NCBI RefSeq assembly: GCF_900239185.1
Contig: NZ_OENA01000085.1
Location: 1,123-51,944, forward strand
Origin: Tenacibaculum finnmarkense
Lineage (GTDB): Bacteria > Bacteroidota > Bacteroidia > Flavobacteriales > Flavobacteriaceae
DNA: 50,822 nt
Direction: 5' to 3'
Shown here: piece after piece, positions 33,781-43,018 of the stretch
Position numbering within the stretch: position 1 is the stretch's first letter
How the letters are laid out: each line of letters opens with the position of its first letter
Notes under the pieces: model-generated
Seen by the model: only the letters and a program-made list of their open reading frames with translations
What the model was told of the DNA's origin: nothing
Databases searched by the model: none
Translations under genes and position numbers: made by a program

Positions 33781-35448
33781 ATGTATAAAAAATTAATTAT
33801 AAGTATTTTCTTCTTACTTATCAGCAGCAATATCGTAGCACAAACAGGGCTATTTGAACACCATAAAAATTTTACGCATCAAGATAGTTTGAGAGGGTCA
33901 ATTACCCCTGAAAGAATTTGGTGGAATTTGACCTATTATCATTTAGATATTGCTATTCATCCTGATAAAAAATTTATCCAAGGAAAAAACACGGTACAAT
34001 ACACGGTTTTAAAACCACATAATGTATTGCAAATTGATTTACAAGCGCCTTTAAAAATTACGAAAGTTATTCAAAATGGCAGAGAATTAAAAGTAACTCA
34101 TCAAGGAAATGCGCATTTTATTCATTTGAAAAAGCATCAAAAAACAGGCGCTGTTAATTCTTTAGATGTTTACTACCAAGGACACCCAAAGGTTGCTAAA
34201 AATGCGCCTTGGGACGGTGGTTTCACCTGGAAAAAAGATAAAAATGGCAATCATTTTGTAGCTACTTCTTGCCAAGGATTAGGTGCAAGTGTTTGGTGGC
34301 CAAATAAAGACCACATGTACGACGAGGTCGACAGCATGGCAATTAGCGTGCGTGTTCCTAAAAATTTGATGGATATTTCTAATGGAAAATTACGTGAAAT
34401 AGAACAACATGAAGACGCTAGCACAACCTATCATTGGTTTGTTGATAATCCTATTAATAATTATGGTGTAAATATAAATATTGGCGATTATGTGCATTTT
34501 TCTGAAAAATATAAAGGCGAAGCGGGTGTTTTAGATATGGATTATTATGTATTGCGAGATAACTTATCAAAAGCAAAAAAGCAGTTTAAAGATGCCCCTA
34601 AAATGATGAAAGCTTTTGAGCATTGGTTTGGAAAATATCCTTTTTATAAAGATGGATACAAACTCGTAGAAGCGCCGTATTTAGGTATGGAGCATCAAAG
34701 TTCGGTTACCTACGGAAATAAATTTGAAAACGGATATTTAGGAAGAGATTTATCAGGGACTGGTTGGGGTTTAAAGTTTGATTTTATTATTATTCACGAA
34801 TCTGGGCACGAGTGGTTTGCCAATAATATTACCAATAAAGATATTGCCGATATGTGGATTCATGAGAGTTTTACCGCCTATTCTGAAAGCTTATTTTTAG
34901 ACTATTATTACGGTAAAAAAGCGGCTTCTGAGTATGTTATTGGTACTCGAAAAAGTATTTTAAACAACATTCCTATTATTGGACAATATGATGTAAACAG
35001 CGAAGGTTCTGGCGATATGTATTATAAAGGTGCCAATATGTTGCACACCATTAGAACCTTGCTTAATAATGATGAAAAATGGCGACAAATTTTACGTGGT
35101 TTGAATTCGGTTTTTTATCATAAAACAGTAACCACCAAGCAGGTTGAAAATTATTTGATAGCACAGTCGGGCTTAGATTTATCTTGTATTTTTGATCAGT
35201 ATTTGCGTACCGTTAAAATTCCTGTTTTTGAATATAAAGTTGAAAACAACAGTATTTCATATCGTTGGAATACTATTATTGAAGGTTTTAATATGCCGAT
35301 AAATATTTTAGTTGATAAAAAAATACAGCAATTAAAACCTACTAAAAATTGGCAAACAACAGCATTTTCTTCGGATAAAATAGCAGCTAAAATTAAAGAA
35401 ATTACGGTGGATAAAAATTTTTATGTGAATATTAAAAACATAAAATAA
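33781..35448 (+). CDS. secreted M1 family metallopeptidase
   Basis: 555 residues with a signal peptide (MYKKLIISIFFLLISSNIVAQ). The zinc motif HESGHEW (His339, Glu340, His343) is followed about 20 residues later by the third ligand in WIHESFTAYSES; the exopeptidase-type motif GMEHQ replaces GAMEN. Only the N-terminal beta and catalytic domains of M1 are present (no C-terminal helical domain), as in leukotriene-hydrolase-like and Bacteroidota peptidases. Likely cuts peptides in the periplasm. -7 box TATCTTTG at 33736-33743. Confidence 0.93.
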   Translation: MYKKLIISIFFLLISSNIVAQTGLFEHHKNFTHQDSLRGSITPERIWWNLTYYHLDIAIHPDKKFIQGKNTVQYTVLKPHNVLQIDLQAPLKITKVIQNGRELKVTHQGNAHFIHLKKHQKTGAVNSLDVYYQGHPKVAKNAPWDGGFTWKKDKNGNHFVATSCQGLGASVWWPNKDHMYDEVDSMAISVRVPKNLMDISNGKLREIEQHEDASTTYHWFVDNPINNYGVNINIGDYVHFSEKYKGEAGVLDMDYYVLRDNLSKAKKQFKDAPKMMKAFEHWFGKYPFYKDGYKLVEAPYLGMEHQSSVTYGNKFENGYLGRDLSGTGWGLKFDFIIIHESGHEWFANNITNKDIADMWIHESFTAYSESLFLDYYYGKKAASEYVIGTRKSILNNIPIIGQYDVNSEGSGDMYYKGANMLHTIRTLLNNDEKWRQILRGLNSVFYHKTVTTKQVENYLIAQSGLDLSCIFDQYLRTVKIPVFEYKVENNSISYRWNTIIEGFNMPINILVDKKIQQLKPTKNWQTTAFSSDKIAAKIKEITVDKNFYVNIKNIK

Positions 35449-35468
35449 ACACAACATACATTACATAC

Positions 35469-35566
35469 AGACGCGATTTATCGCGTCTAACATATAAGGC
35501 GCCTAAATAATTTTGCATCTATAAAAAATGTGATAGCCATAAAAAAGACGCGATAAATCGACGTCT
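35469..35566. repeat. paired inverted AGACGCGAT hairpin repeats
   Basis: AGACGCGA-TTTA-TCGCGTCT (35469-35488) is a perfect hairpin; a similar but broken copy (AGACGCGATAAATCG-ACGTCT) lies at 35546-35566. Between them is the palindrome AGGCGCCT. It occupies the 130-base gap between the M1 peptidase and DUF721 genes; likely a short mobile or REP-like relic. Confidence 0.65.
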
Positions 35567-35580
35567 CTACATTATTATTA

Positions 35581-35877
35581 TTACACCAACATTAATTTTT
35601 TGACCAAATTTTCGCCCATTTCTTCGTTCATCATTTTTATGATTTTATCTTTTCCGTAATTTAACTCTTCCCTTAAAACAGAAGAAGACAATCGAACAAT
35701 TAGCGTTCCGTTTTGCAACCTTACTTCAGTTGTATAAGACGCTACTCCTGCGCCCATTAATTTGGTCCAAGCTTCTGAAATGTGAATTTTCTGAAAGCCT
35801 TTTTTTAAACTTCCTTCTTTAATATAGCTTCCTAATAAATCTTTTATTGAAAAACTATCGTTTTCTCGTTTTGCCAT
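35581..35877 (-). CDS. DUF721 (DciA-like) protein
   Basis: 98 residues. The block KKGFQKIHISEAWTKLMGAGVASYTTEVRLQNGTLIVRLSSSVLREELNY is typical of DUF721, a family that includes the helicase-loading factor DciA; in Bacteroidota it normally sits beside recF, as here (22 bases downstream). Replication-initiation helicase loading is an inference from the family. Confidence 0.88.
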   Translation of the reverse strand: MAKRENDSFSIKDLLGSYIKEGSLKKGFQKIHISEAWTKLMGAGVASYTTEVRLQNGTLIVRLSSSVLREELNYGKDKIIKMMNEEMGENLVKKLMLV

Positions 35878-35898
35878 ACTTTTTTAAATTTATGATTA

Positions 35899-36978
35899 CT
35901 ACAATTTAAAAATCTGATATTCTTGATTGCTATTTTTAAGCACATTTTCGGTTCTATCAAAATGTGTATCGGTTATAAAAATTTGCCCAAAAGCATCATT
36001 ATTTACCAATGCAACAATTTGTGCCACCCTATTTTCATCTAATTTATCAAAAATATCATCCAATAACAAAATTGGCGTTACATTTGATTGTTTTTTTATA
36101 AATTCAAACTGCGCTAATTTCAAGGCAATTAAGTAGGTTTTTTGCTGTCCTTGCGATCCAAATTTTTTAATAGGATACTGGTCAATTTCAAAATTCAAAT
36201 CATCTTTATGAATTCCTGATGATGTATATTGCAACATCCTGTCTTTATTTAAACTACCTGCAAATAAATCAATCAAAGAAGCATCATGTAACTGACTTTT
36301 ATAGCGCAAATTTACGGTTTCTTTATTGCCTGAAATTATATGGTGTTTTGCATTAAAAATTGGCGCAAATTCTTCCAAAAAAGCTTTTCTCTTTTGATAA
36401 ATTATAGTTCCATATTCCACTAATTGAGCATCATAGACCTTTAAATTTAAAGCATCAAAAGTTCTGTTTGCTACAAAATATTTTAACAAGGCATTTCGCT
36501 GACTGATAATTTTATTATACGAAATTAAGCTTTGTAAATAATTTTTATCTTGCTGAGAAATAACGCTGTCCATAAATTTGCGACGGGTTTCACTACCTTC
36601 TACAATTAAATTTCTATCGGCAGGTGAAATAATGACCAATGGCAATTGCCCAATATGCTCCGAAAACTTTTCGTAAGGCTTACCATTTCTTTTTAATATT
36701 TTTTTCTGCCCTCTTTTTAAAGAACACAAAATTTTCTCATTTCTACTAGCTAATTGGTACGAACCTTCAATCATAAAAAAATCTTGCCCATGACGAATAT
36801 TTTGTCCCGCTACCGAATTAAAATAACTTTTAGCAAACGATAAATAATAAATAGCATCTAACACATTTGTTTTTCCAACGCCATTACTCCCTACAAAACA
36901 GTTTATTTTCTGCTGAAAATCAAACGATTGCGTTTCAATATTTTTAAAATTTACTAACGATAATTTTTGCAGATACAT
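35899..36978 (-). CDS. recF: DNA replication/repair protein RecF
   Basis: 359 residues from the ATG at 36978 ([13 protein letters not shown], the normal RecF start); an ATG at 36996 adds six residues. Walker A is GSNGVGKTN (about 32); the ABC signature and Walker B lie in [19 protein letters not shown] and [16 protein letters not shown]. RecF loads RecA at gapped DNA with RecO and RecR. DUF721 follows in the same transcript. Confidence 0.95.
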   Translation of the reverse strand: MYLQKLSLVNFKNIETQSFDFQQKINCFVGSNGVGKTNVLDAIYYLSFAKSYFNSVAGQNIRHGQDFFMIEGSYQLASRNEKILCSLKRGQKKILKRNGKPYEKFSEHIGQLPLVIISPADRNLIVEGSETRRKFMDSVISQQDKNYLQSLISYNKIISQRNALLKYFVANRTFDALNLKVYDAQLVEYGTIIYQKRKAFLEEFAPIFNAKHHIISGNKETVNLRYKSQLHDASLIDLFAGSLNKDRMLQYTSSGIHKDDLNFEIDQYPIKKFGSQGQQKTYLIALKLAQFEFIKKQSNVTPILLLDDIFDKLDENRVAQIVALVNNDAFGQIFITDTHFDRTENVLKNSNQEYQIFKL

Positions 36979-37090
36979 GAATAAGATTTTTTTCAAAAAA
37001 GAAAGCGCAAATTATCATTTTTTCAGGAATAATCCATTTTTAAAATCCAATTTAAAAAGCTATTTTTGTTCCACAAATTTTTAAGCAATT

Positions 37091-38476
37091 ATGGCTACAT
37101 ACAAGAAAAGGGGTTACAAACCTAAAAAAGAAAAGGTTGAGCAAGAAGTTGAAGAAAACTTTGATGAAGCGCAAAGTACAACAGCCGAAGTATTTAATAC
37201 TTTAGATGACACAGCGAATAAATCAGAACAATGGATTGAAAAAAATAGCAAGGCTTTATTTTTAGGATTGGTAGCAGTTGCTGCTGTAATTTTAGGGTAT
37301 TTAGCCTACAATACATTTATTTCTGAACCGAATGAACAAGAGGCTTCAAATGAATTAGCATATCCAAGAACATTTTTTGACAAAGCAGAAAAATCAGCTG
37401 GTAAACCTGCAGATGCACTTTATAACATTGGGTTAAATGGTGGTGATGGTAAATATGGTTTTACAGATGTTGCTGATAAATTTAGCGGAACTAAAGCTGG
37501 AAATTTAGCAAATTACTATGCGGGTATTTCTTTCTTAAAAACAAAAAAATACGAAGAAGCAATTCAATATTTAAGTAATTTTAATTCAGAGGATGAATTA
37601 TTAGGTGCTACTGCTTTAGGTGCAATTGGTGATGCTTTTGCAGATATCAATCAACCTGAAGATGCTTTAACATACTACCAAAAAGCAGCTAAAAAGAAAA
37701 GTAATGACTTTACAGCGCCTTTATTCTTATTTAAAGCGGCACAAACGGCTATGTCTTTAAAAGAATATACGACTGCTGAAAAATTATATACAACCATTAA
37801 AGAGAAATACCCTACTACTAATCAAGGTAGAGATATTCAAAAATACATCAATACTGCAAAATATGCAGATGCATCTAGCGCAGTTTCTTTAGCGAAAGTT
37901 GAACAAACCAAGCCAGCTGTAACTACTGCAAGCGATGTTCATATTATGAATGATGTTAACGCACTTTATAATACGAAATCAGAATTTTTAGGGAAATCTG
38001 TTAAAGGATACGAATTTTTAGGTGAATTTGTAAATTTAAAACTTAACGACGGAACTGAATTTTTAGCATTAAGCAAAGGTTTTGAAAGCGGATTGTTAAA
38101 CTTTATTAAAAGTGATGCTAAAGCCGACAAAAATTCTTGGTTTAACTTACGTAGAGTTTTATTCAAAACAGGTGCTGCTGATTTAGACGAAAAATCTAAC
38201 AACCAAATTGATAATGTTGTTAAAATTTTAAAAGCCTACCCTAACGTAAACTTAAAATTAGGTGGTTATACTGACAATACCGGTAACGCTGATTTTAATA
38301 AAAGTTTATCAGAAAAAAGAGCGAATGCTATTTTAAATTCAATCGTTAGCAAGGGTATTGCTAAAGAAAGATTAAATGCTGAAGGATACGGTATCGAACA
38401 TCCAATAGCTGACAACAACACTAGCGAAGGGCGTGCTTTAAACAGACGTGTTGCAGCAAGAGTTTCTAAAAAATAA
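37091..38476 (+). CDS. TPR protein fused to an OmpA-like peptidoglycan-binding domain
   Basis: 461 residues. The N-terminal 260 match the Bacteroidota YfgM-like TPR protein that usually stands alone upstream of ribH: MATYKKRGYKPKK, STTAEVFNTLDDTANKSEQW, one membrane helix at about 55-73, and TPR helices from 105 to 255. Here a second part follows: a linker (262-345) with LGEFVNLKLNDGTEFLALS and an OmpA-like domain (349-460) with RVLFKTGAADLD, GGYTDNTGNADFN and LSEKRANAILN, including the aspartate (D395) and arginine (R410) expected to hold diaminopimelate. With the helix as anchor, both TPR and OmpA parts would face the periplasm. ribH starts four bases after its stop. -7 box TATTTTTG at 37061-37068. 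Confidence 0.9.
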   Translation: MATYKKRGYKPKKEKVEQEVEENFDEAQSTTAEVFNTLDDTANKSEQWIEKNSKALFLGLVAVAAVILGYLAYNTFISEPNEQEASNELAYPRTFFDKAEKSAGKPADALYNIGLNGGDGKYGFTDVADKFSGTKAGNLANYYAGISFLKTKKYEEAIQYLSNFNSEDELLGATALGAIGDAFADINQPEDALTYYQKAAKKKSNDFTAPLFLFKAAQTAMSLKEYTTAEKLYTTIKEKYPTTNQGRDIQKYINTAKYADASSAVSLAKVEQTKPAVTTASDVHIMNDVNALYNTKSEFLGKSVKGYEFLGEFVNLKLNDGTEFLALSKGFESGLLNFIKSDAKADKNSWFNLRRVLFKTGAADLDEKSNNQIDNVVKILKAYPNVNLKLGGYTDNTGNADFNKSLSEKRANAILNSIVSKGIAKERLNAEGYGIEHPIADNNTSEGRALNRRVAARVSKK

Positions 38477-38480
38477 TTAA

Positions 38481-38987
38481 ATGGCAACAACAGATTTATC
38501 TTATTATGATAAAGCAACCATCCCAAATGCGAAATCGTTTCGATTTGGGATTGTTGTATCAGAATGGAATCCCGAAATTACAGGAAACTTACACAAAGGT
38601 GCTATTGAAGCGCTTTTAGACTGTGGTGCAGAACAAAATAATATTGTTTCTTGGGATGTTCCAGGAAGTTTTGAATTGGTTTACGGATGCAAAAAAATGA
38701 TTGAATCTCAAAAAGTAGATGCAATTATCGCTATTGGAAACGTAATTCAAGGACAAACAAAACACTTTGATTTTGTGTGCGATGGTGTTACACAAGGTAT
38801 TGTAGATTTGAATATTAAATATGATGTTCCTGTAATATTCTGTGTTTTAACAGACAATACAAAGCAACAATCATTAGACAGATCAGGAGGAAAACTAGGA
38901 AACAAAGGTATTGAATGTGCCATTGCAGCTGTTAAAATGGCAGCACTTAAAAACTTAGACAAACCTTCTAGTTCTTTAGGGTTTTAA
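38481..38987 (+). CDS. ribH: 6,7-dimethyl-8-ribityllumazine synthase
   Basis: 168 residues; catalyses the last but one step of riboflavin synthesis. Motifs: FGIVVSEWNPEIT, the phosphate-binding VPGSFELVYG, IAIGNVIQGQTKHFDFVCDG (His near catalytic position), and GVLT-like FCVLTDNTKQQSLDRSGG. Four bases after the TPR-OmpA stop, so one operon. Terminator at 39021-39059. Confidence 0.96.
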   Translation: MATTDLSYYDKATIPNAKSFRFGIVVSEWNPEITGNLHKGAIEALLDCGAEQNNIVSWDVPGSFELVYGCKKMIESQKVDAIIAIGNVIQGQTKHFDFVCDGVTQGIVDLNIKYDVPVIFCVLTDNTKQQSLDRSGGKLGNKGIECAIAAVKMAALKNLDKPSSSLGF

Positions 38988-39020
38988 AGCCTTTTTTTAA
39001 CATATTTTATTTTTTCAGAT

Positions 39021-39059
39021 AAAAAAGAACCAAAATAATATGCTTTTTGGTTCTTTTTT
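39021..39059 (+). terminator. terminator after ribH
   Basis: AAAAAAGAACCAAAA (39021-39035) pairs with TTTTGGTTCTTTTTT (39045-39059). Confidence 0.9.
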
Positions 39060-39081
39060 AACGTTAATTTAGCCTTAATTT

Positions 39082-39112
39082 TTGACAATCAATTCATAAT
39101 TCAGTAACTTTG
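39082..39112 (+). promoter_or_regulatory. promoter of the mutL-rhomboid operon
   Basis: TTG (39082-39084), 20-base spacer, TAACTTTG (39105-39112), within the Bacteroidota consensus. Transcript start expected near 39117, about 50 bases before the first gene. Confidence 0.8.
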
Positions 39113-39170
39113 AATTTCGTCTTAATTTGGTGTGATTTTTGTTACACTACAGTATTCAAAAACAGTAACC

Positions 39171-39452
39171 ATGGGATTTATTAAAAAAGAAAATAAAAAA
39201 TTTGATTACAAACCCACCTACTACAAAGGCGAGGGAAACCCGTATCAAGTAAAACATAAATTTGATAAATACCGTACCACTGTTGGTAAAACAAAAGGCT
39301 TAAAAGGTAAATTTACAGTTGCTCTTAATGAATTTAAAAATTCTGAAAACGGCGGTTTTAATAGTACAATTATCATTTTAGTTGCTTTTTTTATACTCTT
39401 ATTTTTATTTTTTATCGATTTCGATCTTTCTATCTTTTTATCTAAAAAATAA
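39171..39452 (+). CDS. small membrane protein of the ribH-mutL locus
   Basis: 93 residues from the ATG at 39171; the upstream ATG at 39132 follows the promoter but adds a non-conserved stretch. A basic N-terminal part (MGFIKKENKKFDYKPTYYKG, FDKYRTTVGKTKG) precedes a single C-terminal helix (about 70-90). The family is confined to Flavobacteriia and is often mislabelled 'riboflavin synthase subunit beta' because of its neighbour; it has no lumazine or riboflavin synthase fold. Three bases before mutL. Confidence 0.8.
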   Translation: MGFIKKENKKFDYKPTYYKGEGNPYQVKHKFDKYRTTVGKTKGLKGKFTVALNEFKNSENGGFNSTIIILVAFFILLFLFFIDFDLSIFLSKK

Positions 39453-39455
39453 CGA

Positions 39456-41351
39456 ATGTCTGATATTATACAATTACTTCCTGATCATGTTGCAAACCAA
39501 ATTGCTGCTGGTGAAGTAGTACAACGCCCTGCCTCTGTAGTTAAAGAGCTAGTTGAAAATTCAATTGATGCAGGCGCTGCTACTATAAAGCTATTAATTA
39601 AAGATGCTGGTAAAACGTTAATTCAAGTAATTGACGACGGAAAAGGAATGAGTATTGCAGATGCTCGCTTGAGTTTTGAGCGACACGCTACATCAAAAAT
39701 TAAAGATGCTCAAGATTTATTTAACTTAAATACCAAAGGTTTTCGAGGAGAAGCTTTAGCCTCTATCGCTGCAATTGCACATGTAGAGCTAAAAACAAGA
39801 CAAGAAAATCAAGAGCTTGGTTCTTTTATTAAAATAGCAGGGAGTAAAATTATTTCTGAAGAAGCTATTTCAACACCTAAAGGAACAAGTATTGCGGTTA
39901 AAAATTTATTTTACAACATTCCTGCGCGTCGTAATTTTTTAAAATCAGACAGTATTGAAACCCGTCATATTGTCGATGAATTTCAAAGAGTTGCCTTAGC
40001 ACATCCTGATATTTCTTTTTTATTACAACACAACAACACCGAGCTTTATCATCTGAAAAAAAGCAATTTACGCAAGCGAATTGTAGCTGTTTTTGGTAAT
40101 AAAATGAATGAAAGACTTGTTCCTATTTCTGAACAAACTGATCTTATTTCAATAAGAGGTTTTACCACAAAATCTGAATTTGCAAAGAAAAAACGTGGCG
40201 AACAGTACTTTTTTGTAAACAATCGTTTTATAAAAAGTTCGTATTTAAACCATGCCGTAGTAATGGCCTTTGAAGGTTTGTTAGAAAACGGATCGCATCC
40301 TTCTTATTTTTTATATTTAGAAGTGCCGCCAAATAGTATTGATATCAATATACACCCAACAAAAACGGAAATTAAATTTGATAATGAAAAAATACTGTAT
40401 GCTATTTTACGAGCAACCGTTAAACACAGTTTGGGGCAGTACAATGTAACACCCGCCTTAGATTTTAGCAGGGATGCCAACTTAGATACACCGTATGATT
40501 ACAGCAAAAAATCATCAGATCCCTCTAAACTTCCGCCAATTACTGTAGATCATACTTTTAATCCGTTTACAGCATCGCCTAGTTATCAAGAAAAAACAAC
40601 TACTGCTGAATATTTAAACGAACCAAATAATGCGAATAAACAAACCAACACAGATAGCTCAAAATCGGTAAGTTATCAATCTAATTTTAAAAAAGATACG
40701 GATGACTGGGAGGCTTTGTATAGCAATAATAAATCAATAGACGCTACAAAACAAGAGCAACTATTTGAATCTCATCAAGAAACAGAAACAGGTAAAACCT
40801 TTCAAATTCAGAAAAAATATTTATTAAGCTCTATAAAATCAGGCGTTGTTTTAATTAATCAATCTTTGGCGCATCAACGTATTTTATACGAAGAGTTTCT
40901 AGAAAACATTACCATCAAAGAAGCAAGTAGTCAGCAATTATTATTTCCTGTAACTATTTCTTTTTCTAAATCGGACATCGAAATGATTTACACCATAAAA
41001 TCAGATTTAGAAAGTGCTGGTTTTATGTTTGATGAATTTACCAAAGAAAGTGTTATTATTCGAGGCATACCCACTTCAATTAGTGAGAGTCAAATAACCT
41101 TAATTTTAGAAGAATTATTAGACGACATTAAATTAGAAGTGCCTGACGCTAGTTTTAGTCATTTTGATGTAATGGCTAAATCATTTGCAAAATCGTTAGC
41201 ACTAAAAACAGGAACCGTACTATCTATTAAAGAGCAAGAAAACTTAGTAAATAATTTATTTTCTTGTAGAGAACCCAATACTTCACCCTTTGGGAAACCA
41301 ACGTTTAAAACATTAACTTTAAACGAAATTGATACCATTTTCAATAAATAA
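39456..41351 (+). CDS. mutL: DNA mismatch repair protein MutL
   Basis: 631 residues. The GHKL ATPase motifs are clear: VKELVENSIDAGA, IDDGKGM, TKGFRGEALASI. About residues 380-435 form a poorly conserved Ser/Asn/Thr linker, then a C-terminal dimerisation domain. The endonuclease motif DQHAxxE is replaced by NQSLAHQ near residue 466 and the CPHGRP motif by SPFGKP, so an intrinsic nicking activity is doubtful; such drift may be common in the group. Second gene of its operon. Confidence 0.96.
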   Translation: MSDIIQLLPDHVANQIAAGEVVQRPASVVKELVENSIDAGAATIKLLIKDAGKTLIQVIDDGKGMSIADARLSFERHATSKIKDAQDLFNLNTKGFRGEALASIAAIAHVELKTRQENQELGSFIKIAGSKIISEEAISTPKGTSIAVKNLFYNIPARRNFLKSDSIETRHIVDEFQRVALAHPDISFLLQHNNTELYHLKKSNLRKRIVAVFGNKMNERLVPISEQTDLISIRGFTTKSEFAKKKRGEQYFFVNNRFIKSSYLNHAVVMAFEGLLENGSHPSYFLYLEVPPNSIDINIHPTKTEIKFDNEKILYAILRATVKHSLGQYNVTPALDFSRDANLDTPYDYSKKSSDPSKLPPITVDHTFNPFTASPSYQEKTTTAEYLNEPNNANKQTNTDSSKSVSYQSNFKKDTDDWEALYSNNKSIDATKQEQLFESHQETETGKTFQIQKKYLLSSIKSGVVLINQSLAHQRILYEEFLENITIKEASSQQLLFPVTISFSKSDIEMIYTIKSDLESAGFMFDEFTKESVIIRGIPTSISESQITLILEELLDDIKLEVPDASFSHFDVMAKSFAKSLALKTGTVLSIKEQENLVNNLFSCREPNTSPFGKPTFKTLTLNEIDTIFNK

Positions 41352-41360
41352 CAAATAAAT

Positions 41361-42086
41361 ATGGCAAAAATAACAGCCGCTATAAAGCATTTAATAATCA
41401 TTAATGTGATTATGTATTTTGTACCACAGCTTTTAAATTTAGATATAACAAATATTTTTGCATTACATTACACTGAAAATGAACACTTTGCTATTTGGCA
41501 ATATGTTACGCATATTTTTATGCACGCAAGCCCGATGCACTTACTTTTTAACATGTATGCTTTATGGGCTTTTGGTACACCACTAGAGCAAATGTGGGGT
41601 AAAAATAAGTTTATTTTCTTTTATTTTTCGGCAGGTATTGGAGCAGGATTAATTTACACACTTGTTAATTATTATCAATTTAATGGAATTTACACCCAAT
41701 TAATTGAGCAAGGAATATCGGCTATTGACATCAAAAACTTATTAAATACAGGGCAATATAATGATACTTTAATTACGCTTTCCAATCAAACAATGAGCGA
41801 ATTTTACAGCCTATATCATACTCCCGCTGTTGGAGCTTCTGGGGCTGTTTACGGTATTTTAGTAGCCTTCGGATTGCTATTTCCTGACGCTAAATTGGCT
41901 TTGATATTTTTCCCAGTACCGATTGCTGCAAAATATTTTATTCCGATCATGATTGCTAGTGATGTATTTTTTGGAGTCACCAAATATTCTATCGGTAATA
42001 TTGCACATTTTGCACATATTGGAGGAGCTATTATTGGTTTTATAATTGCTTGGTATTGGAAAAAAAATCAATTTAAAACTCATTAA
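41361..42086 (+). CDS. rhomboid family intramembrane serine protease (first)
   Basis: 241 residues, six or more membrane helices. The GASGAVYGIL motif holds the nucleophile serine and HFAHIGGAIIGF holds the catalytic histidine; HASPMHLLFNMYALWAFG is the usual L1/TM2 block. A loop of about 60 residues separates TM2/TM3 from the serine helix (around 100-150). Nine bases after mutL. Confidence 0.93.
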   Translation: MAKITAAIKHLIIINVIMYFVPQLLNLDITNIFALHYTENEHFAIWQYVTHIFMHASPMHLLFNMYALWAFGTPLEQMWGKNKFIFFYFSAGIGAGLIYTLVNYYQFNGIYTQLIEQGISAIDIKNLLNTGQYNDTLITLSNQTMSEFYSLYHTPAVGASGAVYGILVAFGLLFPDAKLALIFFPVPIAAKYFIPIMIASDVFFGVTKYSIGNIAHFAHIGGAIIGFIIAWYWKKNQFKTH

Positions 42087-42121
42087 TTTAGTATATTGTA
42101 TCGCATAAAATTAAATAATGA

Positions 42122-43018
42122 ATGAATAGATTTCAATTTAATGTTTCAAAAAATTTAGATAATTTAAAATATCGATTTAAAAACGCGGGTATTGTAGAGC
42201 AATTAATCTACATAAACCTTGCGGTATTTTTGTTGGTTTTTATCAGCAATACTTTCGGTTTTTTATTTCAATCGAACAGCAATTTTTTAGTAGAATGGTT
42301 TGCTTTACCTGCTAATTTTGATGATTTCTTATCAAAACCCTGGACCATTATTACCTACGGATTTTTACACACCGGCTTTATACATATACTAGCAAACTTA
42401 TTTGCATTATTTTATATAGGTAATTTTTTCAAGCACTATTTTACCTCAAAACAACTGCTAAATTTTTATCTTTTAGGAACTGTTTTTGGAGGTGTTATTT
42501 TTATAGCGAGCTATCATTTTTTCCCAGGATTACAACAAGGTGCTAACAATAATATTTTATTAGGCGCATCCGCAGGGATTTCAGCTATTTTTATAGGAAG
42601 TGCAACTTATATGCCTACTTATGAATTGCGATTTCCGCTAATTGGTTATGTTAAATTATGGAAATTAGCCGCCATTTGGATCGCTTTAGATGTACTTCAA
42701 ATACCTGCCGGTAATGCTGGCGGACATTTGGCACATATAGGTGGGGCGTTGTTTGGTTTTTTATATGTTTTAAAAGCAAGTAATAAAGAAATAACCATTT
42801 TTAACAAGCTAAAAAAAACCGCTACTAACTGTTTTGAAAAAAAAGAAGAACCATTAAAAACAGTTTATAAGTCAGGTAAAAAACCAGTAACCACCTCGTT
42901 TAAAAAATCAGTTAATCAACAAGAAGTAGATGCTATTTTAGATAAAATAAGTACATCTGGCTACGATACTTTAACCCAAACCGAAAAAGAATTTTTATTC
43001 AAACAAGGTACTAATTAA
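42122..43018 (+). CDS. rhomboid family intramembrane serine protease (second)
   Basis: 298 residues. Serine in LLGASAGISAIFIG and histidine in GGHLAHIGGALFGFLY; HTGFIHILANLFALFYIG precedes. A 90-residue C-terminal cytoplasmic tail ends with VDAILDKISTSGYDTLTQTEKEFL, a short helical motif common in Bacteroidota rhomboids. The ATG is 36 bases after the first rhomboid, and its stop abuts the next ATG. The pair probably have different substrates. Confidence 0.93.
   Translation: MNRFQFNVSKNLDNLKYRFKNAGIVEQLIYINLAVFLLVFISNTFGFLFQSNSNFLVEWFALPANFDDFLSKPWTIITYGFLHTGFIHILANLFALFYIGNFFKHYFTSKQLLNFYLLGTVFGGVIFIASYHFFPGLQQGANNNILLGASAGISAIFIGSATYMPTYELRFPLIGYVKLWKLAAIWIALDVLQIPAGNAGGHLAHIGGALFGFLYVLKASNKEITIFNKLKKTATNCFEKKEEPLKTVYKSGKKPVTTSFKKSVNQQEVDAILDKISTSGYDTLTQTEKEFLFKQGTN

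Noticed and set aside
39171..39452. Riboflavin synthase beta subunit label for the small protein before mutL
   Set aside because: It has one membrane helix and no lumazine synthase fold; the true lumazine synthase is ribH just upstream.
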